Notes: generated by a model from the letters alone, not told the origin. A stretch of 64,000 nucleotides of DNA from Formosimonas limnophila (GCF_014652675.1 NZ_BMZG01000005.1:62001-126000), one strand, 5' to 3'. Shown: positions 25,354-35,600, numbered from the stretch's first letter. Numbers and translations: made by a program.

Positions 25354-26546
25354 ACACCGCCTTTCACACCAGATTGACCATCAGGTGTATTCGGCGCAGC
25401 AGGTGTGGTAGATGGCATAGGATTTTGCGCTGCCCCAATCGCCTGCGCACTCATTGCCGCTCGGGTCTGCTGCAGTGCGAGGGTGACAACATTTAAATCT
25501 GGTACTGTCGCCCAAGTGGTTTGCTCAATCAGTGGCTTTAAACCACTAAGCACCGACTGGCTACCGCCGTCTCCCCATTGGGTCAATAAGTCGTTTGCAG
25601 CCTTGGCATGTGTTTGGGCTTGTGGCCACTGACCGCTTTGCGCAGCGAGCTGAGCAAGCAGTAAGCGCGCATGGATGCTTTGTTTAATCAATGCTGCTTT
25701 TGACTCATCAAGCACTTTTTCAGATGACGCATCGACTTTTTCAACAACAATCACATCCTTCAAACTGGCCATCAAGCTGGCCCAAAATCCTGTGGCTGGC
25801 GCGCTGTCAACAGCGGCAGCTGGTTCGCTGACTTTGGTTCGCAGTTGAATACTGTCAGCAGCCACACTGGCTTGCTGCAATGCCGTTAAATAAGACACCG
25901 ATTGCGTGCTTTGCCATGCTTGAACTTGGGTTTCAGCCTGCGTAAGGGCAGCAAGGGCAGGTGCAAAGTTGGCGTCACGAGACGATTGCAATTGTACTTT
26001 CAAAGATTGAATTTGCTGCAACAGCGCCGCACTATCCCAACGTTGTTTGAAATCCTGCTGCGCGGCTTGCCACTGCCACTGAGCATCCACTGCCGTTAAA
26101 AGCGCATTGCCTTGCGCACTATTGATGGACAGTGTAATGGGTGTGAGATTGTTGACGGTGGGTGTAGGCGTGCTGGTTGTATTCGTGGCATTCGCAGCAA
26201 CACCCGACTCAGCGGGCGCCACAGTGGTCACTGGCGCTACGCTTGATGGCGTAGTCGCATCATTGATAACTGGGTTGGGAGTGACAGAGGTGGTTGGTGC
26301 GGCTGCATTGGGTGTAGCTGTCGTAGAGTTATCAGCAACCGCCGTAGGTGCAGAGACTGCCGTCTCTTGCTTTGCCTTCATCGCCACAGGCAGATACTGG
26401 TCCAAAGCACCTTGTTCATAAGCGATATAACCTGAGCCACCCAAAACGCCGAGTACCAGCAGATACATTAACGAGCGTTTGAAGCCAGAGCGCTTTTTGG
26501 TCTGCTCAACAGCAACGCTGGGGGTGTTTTCGGTAGAGTGTTCCAT
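25350..26546 (-). CDS. hemX: HemX, uroporphyrinogen-III C-methyltransferase-like membrane protein
   Basis: A 398-aa HemX-family protein. The start taken is the ATG at 26546 (MEHSTENTPS), giving a cytoplasmic basic head and one membrane helix (about 25-43). A long Ala/Thr/Pro-rich linker and a helical C-terminal domain follow. The frame stays open upstream to 26675, but that stretch overlaps the end of hemD and lacks HemX character. Despite the database name, HemX proteins lack the SAM-binding methyltransferase fold, and their role in heme synthesis is unproven. Confidence 0.85.
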   Translation of the reverse strand: MEHSTENTPSVAVEQTKKRSGFKRSLMYLLVLGVLGGSGYIAYEQGALDQYLPVAMKAKQETAVSAPTAVADNSTTATPNAAAPTTSVTPNPVINDATTPSSVAPVTTVAPAESGVAANATNTTSTPTPTVNNLTPITLSINSAQGNALLTAVDAQWQWQAAQQDFKQRWDSAALLQQIQSLKVQLQSSRDANFAPALAALTQAETQVQAWQSTQSVSYLTALQQASVAADSIQLRTKVSEPAAAVDSAPATGFWASLMASLKDVIVVEKVDASSEKVLDESKAALIKQSIHARLLLAQLAAQSGQWPQAQTHAKAANDLLTQWGDGGSQSVLSGLKPLIEQTTWATVPDLNVVTLALQQTRAAMSAQAIGAAQNPMPSTTPAAPNTPDGQSGVKGGV

Positions 26547-26649
26547 TGGTTTATGTCTTTCATGGTTCGAGCCGCTCGATGCGACTGTTGCAAATAAGTA
26601 TTGCACCATTGTAAAACAAAACATCTTGGGACTGAATGTTCTTGTACCT

Positions 26650-27426
26650 TTAATTGATTTGGCGCGAATACTCAATCAATGCATTCGCCATCAATGAAGC
26701 AGGCACCACAACCACATCCGTAAAGCCTTTTCCATGAGCGGCAGCCGCAATCGCAGGATGTAGGGTGACTAATTTTTGCTGACGCAACAACGGCCAATCA
26801 GATTCGGGCACATTCGCCATCAATGCCAATAAGCCATCCGCACTGGTCACAGAGAGCACAACGCCACTTGTATTCAAAGCGGAGCAAAAAGCACCGCGTT
26901 GTGCCGCAGACCACGCGAGCGCATCTCGCCGATAACACGACCACACATCGACAGACACATTGGCTTGCTGCAGTCGTTGTATGAACGTGTCTCGCCCGAT
27001 TTGGGCTCGCACGATGAGCACGGTTTGCCCAGACTGAACGAGATTGTTTTGCCGCAAGGCACGCCACAAACCATCCGAATCCTGAGCATCATCCAAAGCT
27101 GGTGTCACCAATCGTACATGAGGCCAATGCTGCGCAATCGCTTGTGCACTGCCCTGCCCCACAACCGCTGCCCAAGTGGGTTCGTGCCAATCCAAGCCCA
27201 ATTGAGTTAATCGCTGCCCAGCAAATGCCACAGCATGTTGGCTGACAAACATCACCCCCGCATAAGACGACCAGCTTTGACATAAATGCTGCTCTTGTTC
27301 TGCATCCACATAAGGAGAAACAGTCATCGTCGGCAACTCTAGAACAGGCACAACCTCTGCCTCTAAAACGGCCATAACACGATCGTGCACAGGCAGCGGG
27401 CGAGTGAGAATGACCGTACGGCTCAT
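26650..27426 (-). CDS. hemD: Uroporphyrinogen-III synthase
   Basis: A 258-aa two-domain enzyme that closes and inverts ring D of hydroxymethylbilane to give uroporphyrinogen III. The N-terminal VILTRP motif, SQHAVAFAGQRL, the hinge-region VVGQGSAQAI and a late SVTSADGLLALM are typical of this weakly conserved family. It follows hemC by two bases, so the pair is co-translated. Confidence 0.9.
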   Translation of the reverse strand: MSRTVILTRPLPVHDRVMAVLEAEVVPVLELPTMTVSPYVDAEQEQHLCQSWSSYAGVMFVSQHAVAFAGQRLTQLGLDWHEPTWAAVVGQGSAQAIAQHWPHVRLVTPALDDAQDSDGLWRALRQNNLVQSGQTVLIVRAQIGRDTFIQRLQQANVSVDVWSCYRRDALAWSAAQRGAFCSALNTSGVVLSVTSADGLLALMANVPESDWPLLRQQKLVTLHPAIAAAAHGKGFTDVVVVPASLMANALIEYSRQIN

Positions 27427-27428
27427 GA

Positions 27429-28361
27429 TTAAACCGCAGCAGAAGACAGGTGATCAAGAATCTCCTGAGCACCCTGCTTGTACAAATCATGGACAACTTG
27501 CTCGCCCAACTGTTGCGCCGCCATCAGCGCCCCACGAGCTTGGCTATGCAATACACGAGAACCATCAGGCATGGCCAAACTGGCACGTAAAAACAATTGC
27601 CCAGCCTCAACCACCGCGTGCGCGGCCAATGGTGTTTGACAAGAACCTCCCAATGCACGAGAAACCGCTCGCTCCGCTTCTGTACACGCGGTGGTGTCTA
27701 CATCCTGCAAAGGTTTAAGCAACTGCGCCACATCCTCTCGATGGCTGGCAATCTCAATACCCAACGCACCTTGACCAGCAGAAGGCAGTGATTCATCCAA
27801 ACTCAATAGGGCTTTGATACGCACAGCCATATCCAGGCGCTTGACACCCGCTGCAGCGAGAATAATGGCATCGTATTGGCCTTCGTCTAATTTACGAAGC
27901 CGGGTATCCAGATTACCGCGCAACGATTCTATGATCAGATGTGGGTAGCGGTGCTTGATTTGTGCAGCACGGCGCAAGCTGGATGTGCCCACCACTGCAC
28001 CGTGAGGTAAATCGCTTAAATTCGTATACTGATTTGAGATAAAAGCATCGTGCGCATCTTCACGAGCCATCACACAGGACAAGGTGAACCCATCGGGCAA
28101 CGTCATCGGCACATCTTTCAACGAATGTACCGCCAAGTCAGCTCGACCGTCGGCCAATGCGGCCTCAAGCTCTTTGACAAACAGACCTTTGCCACCGATT
28201 TTGGACAAACTCTGATCCAAAATCTGATCACCGCGTGTGGTCATCCCCAGCAACTCAACGGTTAAATCAGGATGGCAGCGCATCAACTGCGCTTTGACGA
28301 AATGGGCCTGCCACAAAGCAAGACGAGACTCGCGCGTGGCGATGATGAGTTTTTGAGTCAT
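27429..28361 (-). CDS. hemC: Hydroxymethylbilane synthase (porphobilinogen deaminase)
   Basis: A 310-aa enzyme that polymerises four porphobilinogens into hydroxymethylbilane. The start at 28361 gives the standard N-terminus [32 protein letters not shown] and [20 protein letters not shown] are the substrate-binding signature. The cofactor cysteine lies in [16 protein letters not shown]. An upstream in-frame ATG at 28442 would run through a terminator hairpin and is rejected. Confidence 0.95.
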   Translation of the reverse strand: MTQKLIIATRESRLALWQAHFVKAQLMRCHPDLTVELLGMTTRGDQILDQSLSKIGGKGLFVKELEAALADGRADLAVHSLKDVPMTLPDGFTLSCVMAREDAHDAFISNQYTNLSDLPHGAVVGTSSLRRAAQIKHRYPHLIIESLRGNLDTRLRKLDEGQYDAIILAAAGVKRLDMAVRIKALLSLDESLPSAGQGALGIEIASHREDVAQLLKPLQDVDTTACTEAERAVSRALGGSCQTPLAAHAVVEAGQLFLRASLAMPDGSRVLHSQARGALMAAQQLGEQVVHDLYKQGAQEILDHLSSAAV

Positions 28362-28380
28362 AATTTTTTTACTGAAAAAT

Positions 28381-28411
28381 AATATGGGGTGAGCCATGCT
28401 CACCCCATATT
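28381..28411 (-). terminator. Terminator downstream of the glutathione S-transferase gene
   Basis: AATATGGGGTGAGC pairs perfectly with GCTCACCCCATATT around CAT. On the minus strand TTTTT follows within a few bases. It separates gst from hemC. Confidence 0.8.
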
Positions 28412-28438
28412 GTAACGCGAAGCGATTAAAGCCCGATA

Positions 28439-29083
28439 TCAAATCGGCGCAATACCCTGCTCTTCTAATGCTTTAATGACCGCAGGGCGCGCTTGAATCG
28501 CGGCAACCATTTTTTTCAATCCGCTGTATGGTGCCAACGGCAAGCCCATGCTAGCCGCCCAACGATAAGTCACATAAATATAAATATCCGCAGATGAATA
28601 TTGGTTATTCGCAATCCAATCGTTCTGTTGATACTCACCATCGACATGGGCGAACAAATCAAGCAACTGTTCTGTGGCCAATTGTTTCACCATCGGGAAA
28701 TCGGCTTCGTTCTGAGTAAATCGTTGCGGACGAAACAGTGGCGCAAAAGTTGGGTGAATGTCAGAGTTGGCAAACGACAGCCAGCGCAACGCTTGTGCAT
28801 GCGCCAACGTACCCAATTTTGGATAAACCACGCCCATTTTTCCAGCCGCTTCACCCAATGCAGCCAAATATTCAACAATCGCTATGTTTTGTGTAATCAC
28901 AGTGCCATCGTCTAACTGTAATGCGGGCACTTTTCCCAGCGGATTAATCTTGTCCAAATACTCAGCTCGGCCACTGTCATTAGGACGGGGAGCAGGTTTT
29001 GCAACAACGTCTAAACCCAACTCACGCGCAGTGATATGAGGCACCAGTGAGCAAGCACCTGCAAAGAAATATAACGTACTCAT
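28439..29083 (-). CDS. Glutathione S-transferase family protein
   Basis: A 214-aa GST. The thioredoxin-like N-terminal domain (about 1-80) has [14 protein letters not shown] with the usual active-site Ser/Cys region, cis-Pro in [11 protein letters not shown], and [11 protein letters not shown]. The all-helical C-terminal domain has [14 protein letters not shown]. It resembles the beta-class proteobacterial enzymes. It is isolated from hemC by a terminator. Its substrate is unknown. Confidence 0.87.
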   Translation of the reverse strand: MSTLYFFAGACSLVPHITARELGLDVVAKPAPRPNDSGRAEYLDKINPLGKVPALQLDDGTVITQNIAIVEYLAALGEAAGKMGVVYPKLGTLAHAQALRWLSFANSDIHPTFAPLFRPQRFTQNEADFPMVKQLATEQLLDLFAHVDGEYQQNDWIANNQYSSADIYIYVTYRWAASMGLPLAPYSGLKKMVAAIQARPAVIKALEEQGIAPI

Positions 29084-29111
29084 TAAAAACTCCTTATTAA
29101 AAAATTATCCA

Positions 29112-29315
29112 TTACAAACGAGGCTTAACACACTGCAAAAAACCATCAATCTTCTCGCGCGCATCAAGAGGAAAACGTGGGAGTGTTTGACGTGCCACAT
29201 CGCGTGACATCGCCCCCATCGCGGCACCGACATACGTCCAGCTATTGATGTGAAAAACTCCTTGCTTACCATGCTTCACATAGCCATCGGCATCAATCAA
29301 GCTATGCGCACGCAC
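29112..29315 (-). CDS. Short hypothetical ORF, possibly the 3' remnant of a larger gene
   Basis: The 67 codons start upstream of a segment readable as GYVKHGKQGVFHINSW and end in DGFLQCVKPRL. I do not recognise it. The peptide looks like the tail of a globular protein, with no signal or membrane segment. The region upstream on the same strand is non-coding and AT-rich, so it may be a leftover of a deleted gene. It ends 28 bases before the gst start. Confidence 0.35.
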   Translation of the reverse strand: MRAHSLIDADGYVKHGKQGVFHINSWTYVGAAMGAMSRDVARQTLPRFPLDAREKIDGFLQCVKPRL

Positions 29316-30361
29316 TTGCTAAAAAGGTGTATCTCGACACAGGCCGTCATAGTGCATTCGCAGAAAATTTCGAATGCCTTCCCAAACCATCAATTAGCAC
29401 TGTTAAAGTCACCAATCACAGGTTGTGCCACCACCTTGTTTGTATTTGAATATACGAACCAGATTACGCAATTGTTCCAAAATCTGGCCACTAAAGACCC
29501 CCACAAAGTCAGATGATAAACCAAGTGCTACTACACATTGCCGACACAAACCTTTTCAAAGCAGCCCAGTTCAAATGTCAACGTGGGCATCAGCTCAATC
29601 AAAACCCAAACACGATTTAACTTCATCGGCAGCATGCTCTGCATTCATGTGTTTGCCACTTAATACATACCCCACAATAACAAGCTCTTGTAACGCAATC
29701 TGCCACATCCAATCAGCATTCATCGCAATCGCTTGTTTGAGCAACGAAGAATTTTTTCTGGTATTGCATATAGAATAGCACGGCATTATCCAACAGCAAA
29801 TATGCAGAAAATGAATACCATTAACTCTTTATGGCATTGCCAATACCCATACGAGACAAAACAACTTACCATGCTGCGCCGCACCCAAAATCACAATTGT
29901 TTTTACTTCTCGTAAACATAGCCTAGAAACATCCTTTTGTACAGCAAAGAAAATGAGGCATGCGCGCCATTTTCTTTGCGAGTTTATCTAAGACCCAATT
30001 TTGAGCCAAATATTATGGCCTCATCTGCTTCTAAATGTCCAGACTCACAGTACGAGGCACCAGCTTAACGATTGAAGGCGTAAGCGTCACATGTAGCCAC
30101 CTTGAATGAGTCCAAATGACGTGGATATTATGGGCTCTAAAAATCAAATGAGCGTAGATTGAAGCCAGTGGATTGTCTCAAATTGAATATGCCAAACGCC
30201 AAGACTTACCACGCAAACAGTTATCGCAATGGGTCAATAAGGTTCGTCAGAACAAAATCCCTCAATCGAAGGGCACGCACAACTGGATGATTTTAAATCA
30301 GCAAAAACATTAGCTGCTCTCAATAAGCAACTTAACTTTAAAACCAAAATTTATAATGTTT
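29316..30361. other. 1-kb stretch without an intact gene
   Basis: AT-rich sequence with only short, unconvincing frames on both strands and no tRNA or long hairpin that I can see. Near its right end lies a degenerate transposase fragment (30130-30313), followed by an open but startless frame running into the pyrE 3' end. The stretch looks like decayed accessory DNA. Confidence 0.6.
30130..30313 (+). mobile_element. Degenerate transposase fragment (helix-turn-helix OrfA-like)
   Basis: One frame from the ATG at 30130 reads MGSKNQMSVD and stops. The neighbouring frame then reads IEASGLSQIEYAKRQ followed by LPRKQLSQWVNKVRQ. That is the pattern of the N-terminal helix-turn-helix of many insertion-sequence OrfA proteins (SGLSQxEFxxR ... 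W). The two pieces need a frameshift to join. No terminal inverted repeats or OrfB are found, so only a scar remains. Element family is not assignable. Confidence 0.45.
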
Positions 30362-31030
30362 TTAAATCCCGTATCGCGCACGGTAGGCTGTGACTTTTTC
30401 GCGGTACTCGGTCAGCTCGGTACTGTCGGTTTGACTGAGGTAGATGATAAGATCGGCGAGACTGGCAATGGCGTACACAGGGAGGTTGTATTCTGCCTGA
30501 ACGGCTTGAACCGCCGAGTGCACACCGATATCGGTGTCTGTGCCGCTGCGCTCCATGCGATCTAGTGCGATGAGCACCGCTGCGGGTGTGGCGTTGACCG
30601 CTTTGATGATGTCGACCGATTCGCGCACAGATGTCCCCGCTGAGATGACGTCGTCGATGATGACGACCCGCTGACCCGCCATGTCGGCACCTACGAGATG
30701 ACCGCCTTCGCCGTGGTCTTTGGCTTCTTTTCGGTTGTAGGCGTAGGGGACGTTGTGGCCTTTGGCGGCGAGTGCCATGGCAGTGGCGGCGGCAAGCGTA
30801 ATTCCTTTGTACGCTGGGCCAAACAGCATGTCAAATTCAAACCCTGCTGCGCGTCGCTCAATCAAGACATCGGCGTACGCATTCGCTAAGGTGAGCAAAC
30901 TGCTGCCGTCATTAAACAAGCCTGCGTTAAAAAAGTAGGGCGACAGACGACCTGCTTTGGTCTTGAATTCGCCGAAGCGCAGGACGTTTTGATTAAGGGC
31001 GAATTGGATGAAGTCGGTGGCGATGGTCAT
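30362..31030 (-). CDS. pyrE: Orotate phosphoribosyltransferase
   Basis: A 222-aa enzyme that makes OMP from orotate and PRPP in pyrimidine synthesis. Characteristic segments are FKTKAGRLSPYFFNAG, MLFGPAYKGITLA, YNRKEAKDHGEGG and the PRPP loop VVIIDDVISAGTS. The length is normal for the betaproteobacterial form. It stands alone with decayed DNA downstream. Confidence 0.95.
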   Translation of the reverse strand: MTIATDFIQFALNQNVLRFGEFKTKAGRLSPYFFNAGLFNDGSSLLTLANAYADVLIERRAAGFEFDMLFGPAYKGITLAAATAMALAAKGHNVPYAYNRKEAKDHGEGGHLVGADMAGQRVVIIDDVISAGTSVRESVDIIKAVNATPAAVLIALDRMERSGTDTDIGVHSAVQAVQAEYNLPVYAIASLADLIIYLSQTDSTELTEYREKVTAYRARYGI

Positions 31031-31133
31031 GGCTGTTTTGAGATAGTGTGGGTAAGAGGGTTATGGCGTTTGTAGCGAGTAGATGAAACCATTGTATATT
31101 GTCGGGCGCAATTCATTACGGCCTTGTCGTTTT

Positions 31134-31157
31134 GGGCTTGATGAATCAAGCCCCTAC
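31134..31157. repeat. REP-like palindrome ending in CCTAC
   Basis: GGGCTTGAT-GA-ATCAAGCCC followed by CTAC lies between pyrE and tatC. A second element of the same style lies at 35668-35687. Two copies are too few to prove a family. Confidence 0.35.
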
Positions 31158-31226
31158 AGTTTGAGAGCTTTGCATCGTTTTATGTCAACCTGAACAGGAA
31201 ATGGTTTGCAGACGAATCATCTGTAT

Positions 31227-32018
31227 TTAATCTTTGGTGAACTCACGGTTGCTTGATTCATCCGTCGCTGGCTGCGCCCAACGAGCGAGCTGCAATCCAA
31301 CTTCATAAAGAATCACCAACGGTATTGCCAGCAAAAGCTGCGACGCGATGTCTGGCGGTGTGATAATCGCTGCAATCACAAATGCGCCAACAATCACGTA
31401 GGGGCGAGCGATTTTGAGCTGCTCAATGGTGACAAAACCCAAGCGAACCAAGACAATTACGACCACAGGTACTTCAAATGTCAAACCAAAAGCCAAAAAA
31501 GTGGTCAGCCCAAAGCTCAAATACGCGTCAATGTCCGTAGCCATTTCAACACCCAGTGGCGTGAGGTTGGCCATGAATTTAAATACGGTCGGGAAGACAA
31601 GGAAATACGCAAACGCAGTGCCGATGAGAAACAATATATAGCTTGAGGCAATGATGGGCAAAACAAGTTTTTTTTCGCATGTGTACAGCCCCGGCGCGAC
31701 AAATGCCCAAATCTGGTGCAGCACAATCGGCAAGGCGATGGTGAAAGCGACCCATAGCACGAATTTGAGCGGAACAAAGAAGTTGGATGTGACTTCGGTG
31801 GATATCATGCGCGAGCCTGCGGGCAGGTTGTCGAGCATGGGTTTGGCAAACATGCCAAAGATGTCGTTGCTCCAGTAGAGCAACACCGCAAAGACCAGCA
31901 AAACCGCTAGCGCGGCCTTGGCCAGACGCGAGCGCAACTCAACGAGGTGGCTCATCCAGCCTGTCAGGCCAATGTCGTCGGTGGCATCATTGGGGTTCGG
32001 GAGATTCGCTTGGGTCAT
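31227..32018 (-). CDS. tatC: Sec-independent protein translocase protein TatC
   Basis: The 263-aa multi-spanning receptor of the twin-arginine translocase, with about six helices. The cytoplasmic N-terminus carries the conserved SHLVELRSRL motif that binds signal peptides. Later signatures are FVAPGLYTCEKK and FGLTFEVPVV. It ends the tatABC set, 45 bases after tatB, and exports folded cofactor proteins. Confidence 0.95.
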   Translation of the reverse strand: MTQANLPNPNDATDDIGLTGWMSHLVELRSRLAKAALAVLLVFAVLLYWSNDIFGMFAKPMLDNLPAGSRMISTEVTSNFFVPLKFVLWVAFTIALPIVLHQIWAFVAPGLYTCEKKLVLPIIASSYILFLIGTAFAYFLVFPTVFKFMANLTPLGVEMATDIDAYLSFGLTTFLAFGLTFEVPVVVIVLVRLGFVTIEQLKIARPYVIVGAFVIAAIITPPDIASQLLLAIPLVILYEVGLQLARWAQPATDESSNREFTKD

Positions 32019-32063
32019 TAATGGCTTAGGATTTTTGTGATTCGACGTTGGTCAATATGGGGA

Positions 32064-32555
32064 TTAACTAAAAAACGAGTGTCGTTTTTTGCCCAGATGC
32101 GCCGCATAGCGACGGTGACGCGCCATGCGAGCCGCCTCGGAGGTAACTTTGGTTTTCAGGCCGTTTTGCTGTTTGTACCAGAGGGGGACGCGACCGATCC
32201 TGACCCGCCAGTGGTCACGGCCATTGCGCGATGCCGCGAGATTCAGATAAGGTTGTGCGTTGTAGGGCTGTCCGGTACTCGACTCTGAGCGAAGCTCATT
32301 TTCGGCCTCTGACCATGTGGCGCGCATGGTGCTTTGGACGTCGGAGAATTCTTCGTTGACGCTTTTACCCATTTCGCGCAGCTCGGCCAGCTCAATATCA
32401 CGCGAGACCTCATCCTTGACATCTCGAATATAGCGCTGGGCGCGGCCGAACAGCGTCCCCGCAACCCGTGCCACTTTGGGCAAGCGTTCAGGACCCAAAA
32501 CGATGAGCGCGACCACCCCGATAACGGCGATTTTTGATAGACCTAAATCAATCAT
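32064..32555 (-). CDS. tatB: Sec-independent protein translocase protein TatB
   Basis: A 163-aa TatB. An N-terminal helix (about 5-20) leads to the LGPERLPKVAR motif, then an amphipathic helix and a long charged tail. It works with TatC as the substrate receptor. It is six bases after tatA. Confidence 0.93.
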   Translation of the reverse strand: MIDLGLSKIAVIGVVALIVLGPERLPKVARVAGTLFGRAQRYIRDVKDEVSRDIELAELREMGKSVNEEFSDVQSTMRATWSEAENELRSESSTGQPYNAQPYLNLAASRNGRDHWRVRIGRVPLWYKQQNGLKTKVTSEAARMARHRRYAAHLGKKRHSFFS

Positions 32556-32561
32556 CGGTGA

Positions 32562-32777
32562 TTATGACTGGTGGTCACGGGTTTTGCTGTCAGCAGAGTC
32601 GATGGTTTTGTCGGTTTGATCGGCGATTTTTTTGTCTTCTTCGCCTTTCATGCCGTCCTTGAAGCCTTTAACTGCCGTACCCAAATCACTGCCCATGTTG
32701 CGCAGTTTTTTGGTGCCAAATACCATGACGACAACGAGCAATACAATCAACCAGTGCCAAATACTTAAACCGCCCAT
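32562..32777 (-). CDS. tatA: Sec-independent protein translocase protein TatA
   Basis: A 71-aa pore subunit: one membrane helix (about 5-21), the [14 protein letters not shown] motif and an acidic/basic tail. It lies first in tatABC, after hinT, as in other Burkholderiales his clusters. Confidence 0.95.
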   Translation of the reverse strand: MGGLSIWHWLIVLLVVVMVFGTKKLRNMGSDLGTAVKGFKDGMKGEEDKKIADQTDKTIDSADSKTRDHQS

Positions 32778-32856
32778 GACGTTCTCCTAAAAGGTGTATG
32801 TTTTTCAAAGCCAGCCGCGTCACACGCGATTGACCGATAAAATGCTGTGGTGCGAC

Positions 32857-33222
32857 TTAGTTCGCATTCTGCGCGAAACCGCGCCAAGGCCGCTCACCCG
32901 CGAGGACATGCAGGTGAATGTGATAAACCTCCTGACCACCGTCAGGACCGACATTCATCACCACGCGCATTCCACCTTCGGGCAATGCGCGCGCACCGTG
33001 CTCAAGCGCGAGCTTGGGTGCAAGTGACATCATTTTGCCCAACAAAGCTTCATCATCTGCCGTGCAATCGGCCAATGTCTCAATGTGCTTTTTCGGCACA
33101 ATCAGCAAGTGCGTCGGCGCGGCAGGGTTGATGTCGTGAAAGGCGATGAATGCATCGTCCTCATAAACTTTTTTTGCAGGGATGTCTCCTGCGATGATTT
33201 TGCAAAAAATACAGTCAGCCAT
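32857..33222 (-). CDS. hinT: Histidine triad (HIT) nucleotide-binding protein, HinT type
   Basis: A 121-aa purine nucleoside phosphoramidase-like protein. It starts with CIFCKIIAGDIPAKKVYED, typical of HinT/PKCI. The catalytic triad HIHLHVLAG is present. It lies 14 bases after hisE, continuing the his transcript. Confidence 0.93.
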   Translation of the reverse strand: MADCIFCKIIAGDIPAKKVYEDDAFIAFHDINPAAPTHLLIVPKKHIETLADCTADDEALLGKMMSLAPKLALEHGARALPEGGMRVVMNVGPDGGQEVYHIHLHVLAGERPWRGFAQNAN

Positions 33223-33236
33223 GTGTGTTTGCCTTG

Positions 33237-33614
33237 TTATGCATCATTCAATCGGGAAGGATGAAGCTCTGCAGACGATGATTCGTCCAAAGAGTCAACG
33301 CGAGCGGCTTTTTCAACCAATCCAGACAGCCCCTCACGACGCGCCAATTCACCCGCGATATCGTCAAAACTCAAATTATAGTGCGCCAACATGACCATTG
33401 TGTGAAACACCAAGTCAGCGGTTTCATAAATGATTTTTTCGGTGTCGTGCGATTTGGCCGCAATCACGACTTCGGTGGCTTCTTCGCCAATTTTCTTCAG
33501 TACCGTGTCTTCGCCCTTGTTCAACAGACGAGCCACGTAGGACACGTTGGGATCGGCCTCTCGGCGCGAATCAATAACAGCTTCTAATTGTTTCATCACA
33601 TCAGCGGTGTTCAT
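33237..33614 (-). CDS. hisE: Phosphoribosyl-ATP diphosphatase
   Basis: A 125-aa all-alpha MazG-like pyrophosphohydrolase that performs the second step of histidine synthesis. The metal-binding helix region is readable as KIGEEATEVVIAAK and YETADLVFHTMVML. HisE and HisI are separate proteins here, as in most betaproteobacteria. Confidence 0.94.
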   Translation of the reverse strand: MNTADVMKQLEAVIDSRREADPNVSYVARLLNKGEDTVLKKIGEEATEVVIAAKSHDTEKIIYETADLVFHTMVMLAHYNLSFDDIAGELARREGLSGLVEKAARVDSLDESSSAELHPSRLNDA

Positions 33615-33632
33615 ATGGTGGTCTTTGGTGAA

Positions 33633-34031
33633 TTATTTCTGATAAATGTCGTCAGGCGACTTGAGCACGGGTTCAGTCACGCACCATTGCTGCTGTTCAA
33701 AGTCATAAGCCTCAAAAAAACAGCTTTTTCGACCCGTGTGACAAGCAATGCCACCGTCCTGAACCACTTGCAACAGCAAAACATCTTGATCACAATCCAC
33801 ACGCACCGACACCACATGCTGTGTGTGGCCTGATTCTTCGCCCTTGAACCAAAGCTTTTTGCGTGAGCGGGAGAAATACACCGCACGGCGCAACGCCAAG
33901 GTTTTTTGCAATGCTTCACGGTTCATCCATGCAAACATCAGCACATCACCCGTCGCATGTTCTTGCGCAATCACGGGCACCAAACCTTGCTCATCCCAAC
34001 AGATGCGGCTCAATATTTCGGCTTCTGACAT
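33633..34031 (-). CDS. hisI: Phosphoribosyl-AMP cyclohydrolase
   Basis: A 132-aa enzyme of the third histidine step. It contains [11 protein letters not shown], the [18 protein letters not shown] signature and the zinc-ligand cysteines in VDCDQD and [10 protein letters not shown]. It lies 18 bases before hisE. Confidence 0.95.
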   Translation of the reverse strand: MSEAEILSRICWDEQGLVPVIAQEHATGDVLMFAWMNREALQKTLALRRAVYFSRSRKKLWFKGEESGHTQHVVSVRVDCDQDVLLLQVVQDGGIACHTGRKSCFFEAYDFEQQQWCVTEPVLKSPDDIYQK

Positions 34032-34083
34032 AGCGATTTTACGCCTTTTTTCTTAATTAATTCAATCAATTAGCAGACTCAAT

Positions 34084-34854
34084 TCAGAATCGAATCGAAA
34101 TCCCCTGCTCGCTCATCAGCTGTTTCGCCTCACCCACCGTGTGCTGGCCAAAGTGAAAAATACTCGCCGCCAAAACCGCATCGGCGTGTCCTTTGAGAAT
34201 CCCATCGGCCAAATCCTGTAAACCACCGACACCACCCGACGCAATCACAGGAATGCTCACGGCGTCGGACACCGTACGCGTTAAATCCAAATCAAAACCG
34301 CTTTTCGTGCCGTCTCGATCCATACTGGTGAGCAAAATCTCGCCCGCACCGAGCTGATTCATCTTCATCGCCCACTCAATCGCATCAATCCCTGTCGGAG
34401 TGCGACCGCCGTGAGTGAAAATTTCCCAACGCAGCGACTCACCCTCTTTTGACACTTTTTTGGCATCAATCGCCACCACAATGCACTGCGAGCCGTATTT
34501 ATTGGCAGCATCGGCGACGAGCTGAGGATTGGTCACGGCTGCGGAGTTAATACCCACTTTGTCCGCACCCGCGTTCAACAAACGACGCACATCCGCCACC
34601 GTGCGTACACCGCCACCGACCGTGAGCGGGATGAACACTTGATCAGCCACCGACTCAATAATCGGCAAAATCAAATCACGATTATCCGACGTCGCCGTGA
34701 TGTCCAAAAAGGTGACCTCATCCGCACCTTGTGTGTCGTAACGCTTGGCAATCTCGACGGGATCGCCCGCGTCACGCAAGCCGACGAAATTCACGCCTTT
34801 GACGACGCGGCCATCTTTGACATCGAGGCAAGGGATAATGCGTTTGGTTAGCAT
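34084..34854 (-). CDS. hisF: Imidazole glycerol phosphate synthase, cyclase subunit
   Basis: A 256-aa TIM barrel that pairs with HisH to make imidazole glycerol phosphate and AICAR. The start [20 protein letters not shown] has the catalytic Asp in [20 protein letters not shown] and [16 protein letters not shown] follow, with the second catalytic Asp in SMDRDG. Its start codon overlaps the hisA stop by one base. Confidence 0.96.
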   Translation of the reverse strand: MLTKRIIPCLDVKDGRVVKGVNFVGLRDAGDPVEIAKRYDTQGADEVTFLDITATSDNRDLILPIIESVADQVFIPLTVGGGVRTVADVRRLLNAGADKVGINSAAVTNPQLVADAANKYGSQCIVVAIDAKKVSKEGESLRWEIFTHGGRTPTGIDAIEWAMKMNQLGAGEILLTSMDRDGTKSGFDLDLTRTVSDAVSIPVIASGGVGGLQDLADGILKGHADAVLAASIFHFGQHTVGEAKQLMSEQGISIRF

Positions 34855-35600
34855 TATTGCGCCGCCAATAATTCATCCGCGCGCGCCTGCGCTGCGGCAA
34901 AGTCCAAGTCACCACTATAAATCGCGCGACCACAAATAACACCCTCAACACCCTCACGCGTCACCGCACACAATGCGTCGATGTCAGCGAAATTGGTCAA
35001 ACCACCCGAAGCAATCACAGGGATAATTGAGGCTTGCGCTAATTTCACTGTCGCGTCGATGTTGATGCCTTGCAGCATACCGTCACGGCCAATGTCGGTG
35101 TAGATAATGCTGTCCACGCCATAGTCTTCAAATTTTTTTGCTAAATCGGTCACATCGTGTCCCGTGATTTTGCTCCAGCCATCGGTGGCAGCTTTGCCGT
35201 CTTTGGCATCCAATCCGACAATGATGTGACCAGGGAATTCAACGCAGGCATCCTGCAAAAAGCCCGGATTTTTCACCGCTGCCGTGCCAATGATGACGTA
35301 GCTCAAACCCATATCAAGGTAACGCTCAATCGTCTCAAGGTCACGAATACCGCCCCCAATCTGCACAGGAATGTCATCACCGACCTCAGCCAAAATCGCT
35401 TTAATCGCCGCGTTGTTCACAGGTTTACCAGCAAACGCACCATTCAAGTCCACCAAGTGCAAACGGCGCGCGCCTTGTTCAACCCAATGCGCTGCCATTT
35501 GTTCTGGCGCATCGGAGAAAACCGTCACACGATCCATTTCTCCTTGTTGCAGGCGCACACATTGGCCGTCTTTTAAATCAATGGCTGGAATCAACAACAT
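34854..35600 (-). CDS. hisA: HisA (ProFAR isomerase)
   Basis: A 248-aa TIM barrel for the fourth histidine step. It begins [17 protein letters not shown] with the catalytic Asp in [14 protein letters not shown] and [13 protein letters not shown] (second catalytic Asp) follow. I chose the ATG at 35600. A GTG at 35609 (adding three residues) has a better-placed GAGAAA and cannot be excluded. Confidence 0.94.
   Translation of the reverse strand: MLLIPAIDLKDGQCVRLQQGEMDRVTVFSDAPEQMAAHWVEQGARRLHLVDLNGAFAGKPVNNAAIKAILAEVGDDIPVQIGGGIRDLETIERYLDMGLSYVIIGTAAVKNPGFLQDACVEFPGHIIVGLDAKDGKAATDGWSKITGHDVTDLAKKFEDYGVDSIIYTDIGRDGMLQGINIDATVKLAQASIIPVIASGGLTNFADIDALCAVTREGVEGVICGRAIYSGDLDFAAAQARADELLAAQ

Noticed and set aside
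25350-26546. HemX as a true SAM-dependent methyltransferase
   Set aside because: No SAM-binding motif is present; the name is a historical database label.
26547-26675. N-terminal extension of HemX
   Set aside because: Overlaps the hemD end and lies before the recognisable cytoplasmic head; the ATG at 26546 fits better.
29595-29786. A 63-codon minus-strand frame in the pyrE-gst gap
   Set aside because: No ribosome site, no family resemblance and unusual composition; more likely chance in decayed DNA.
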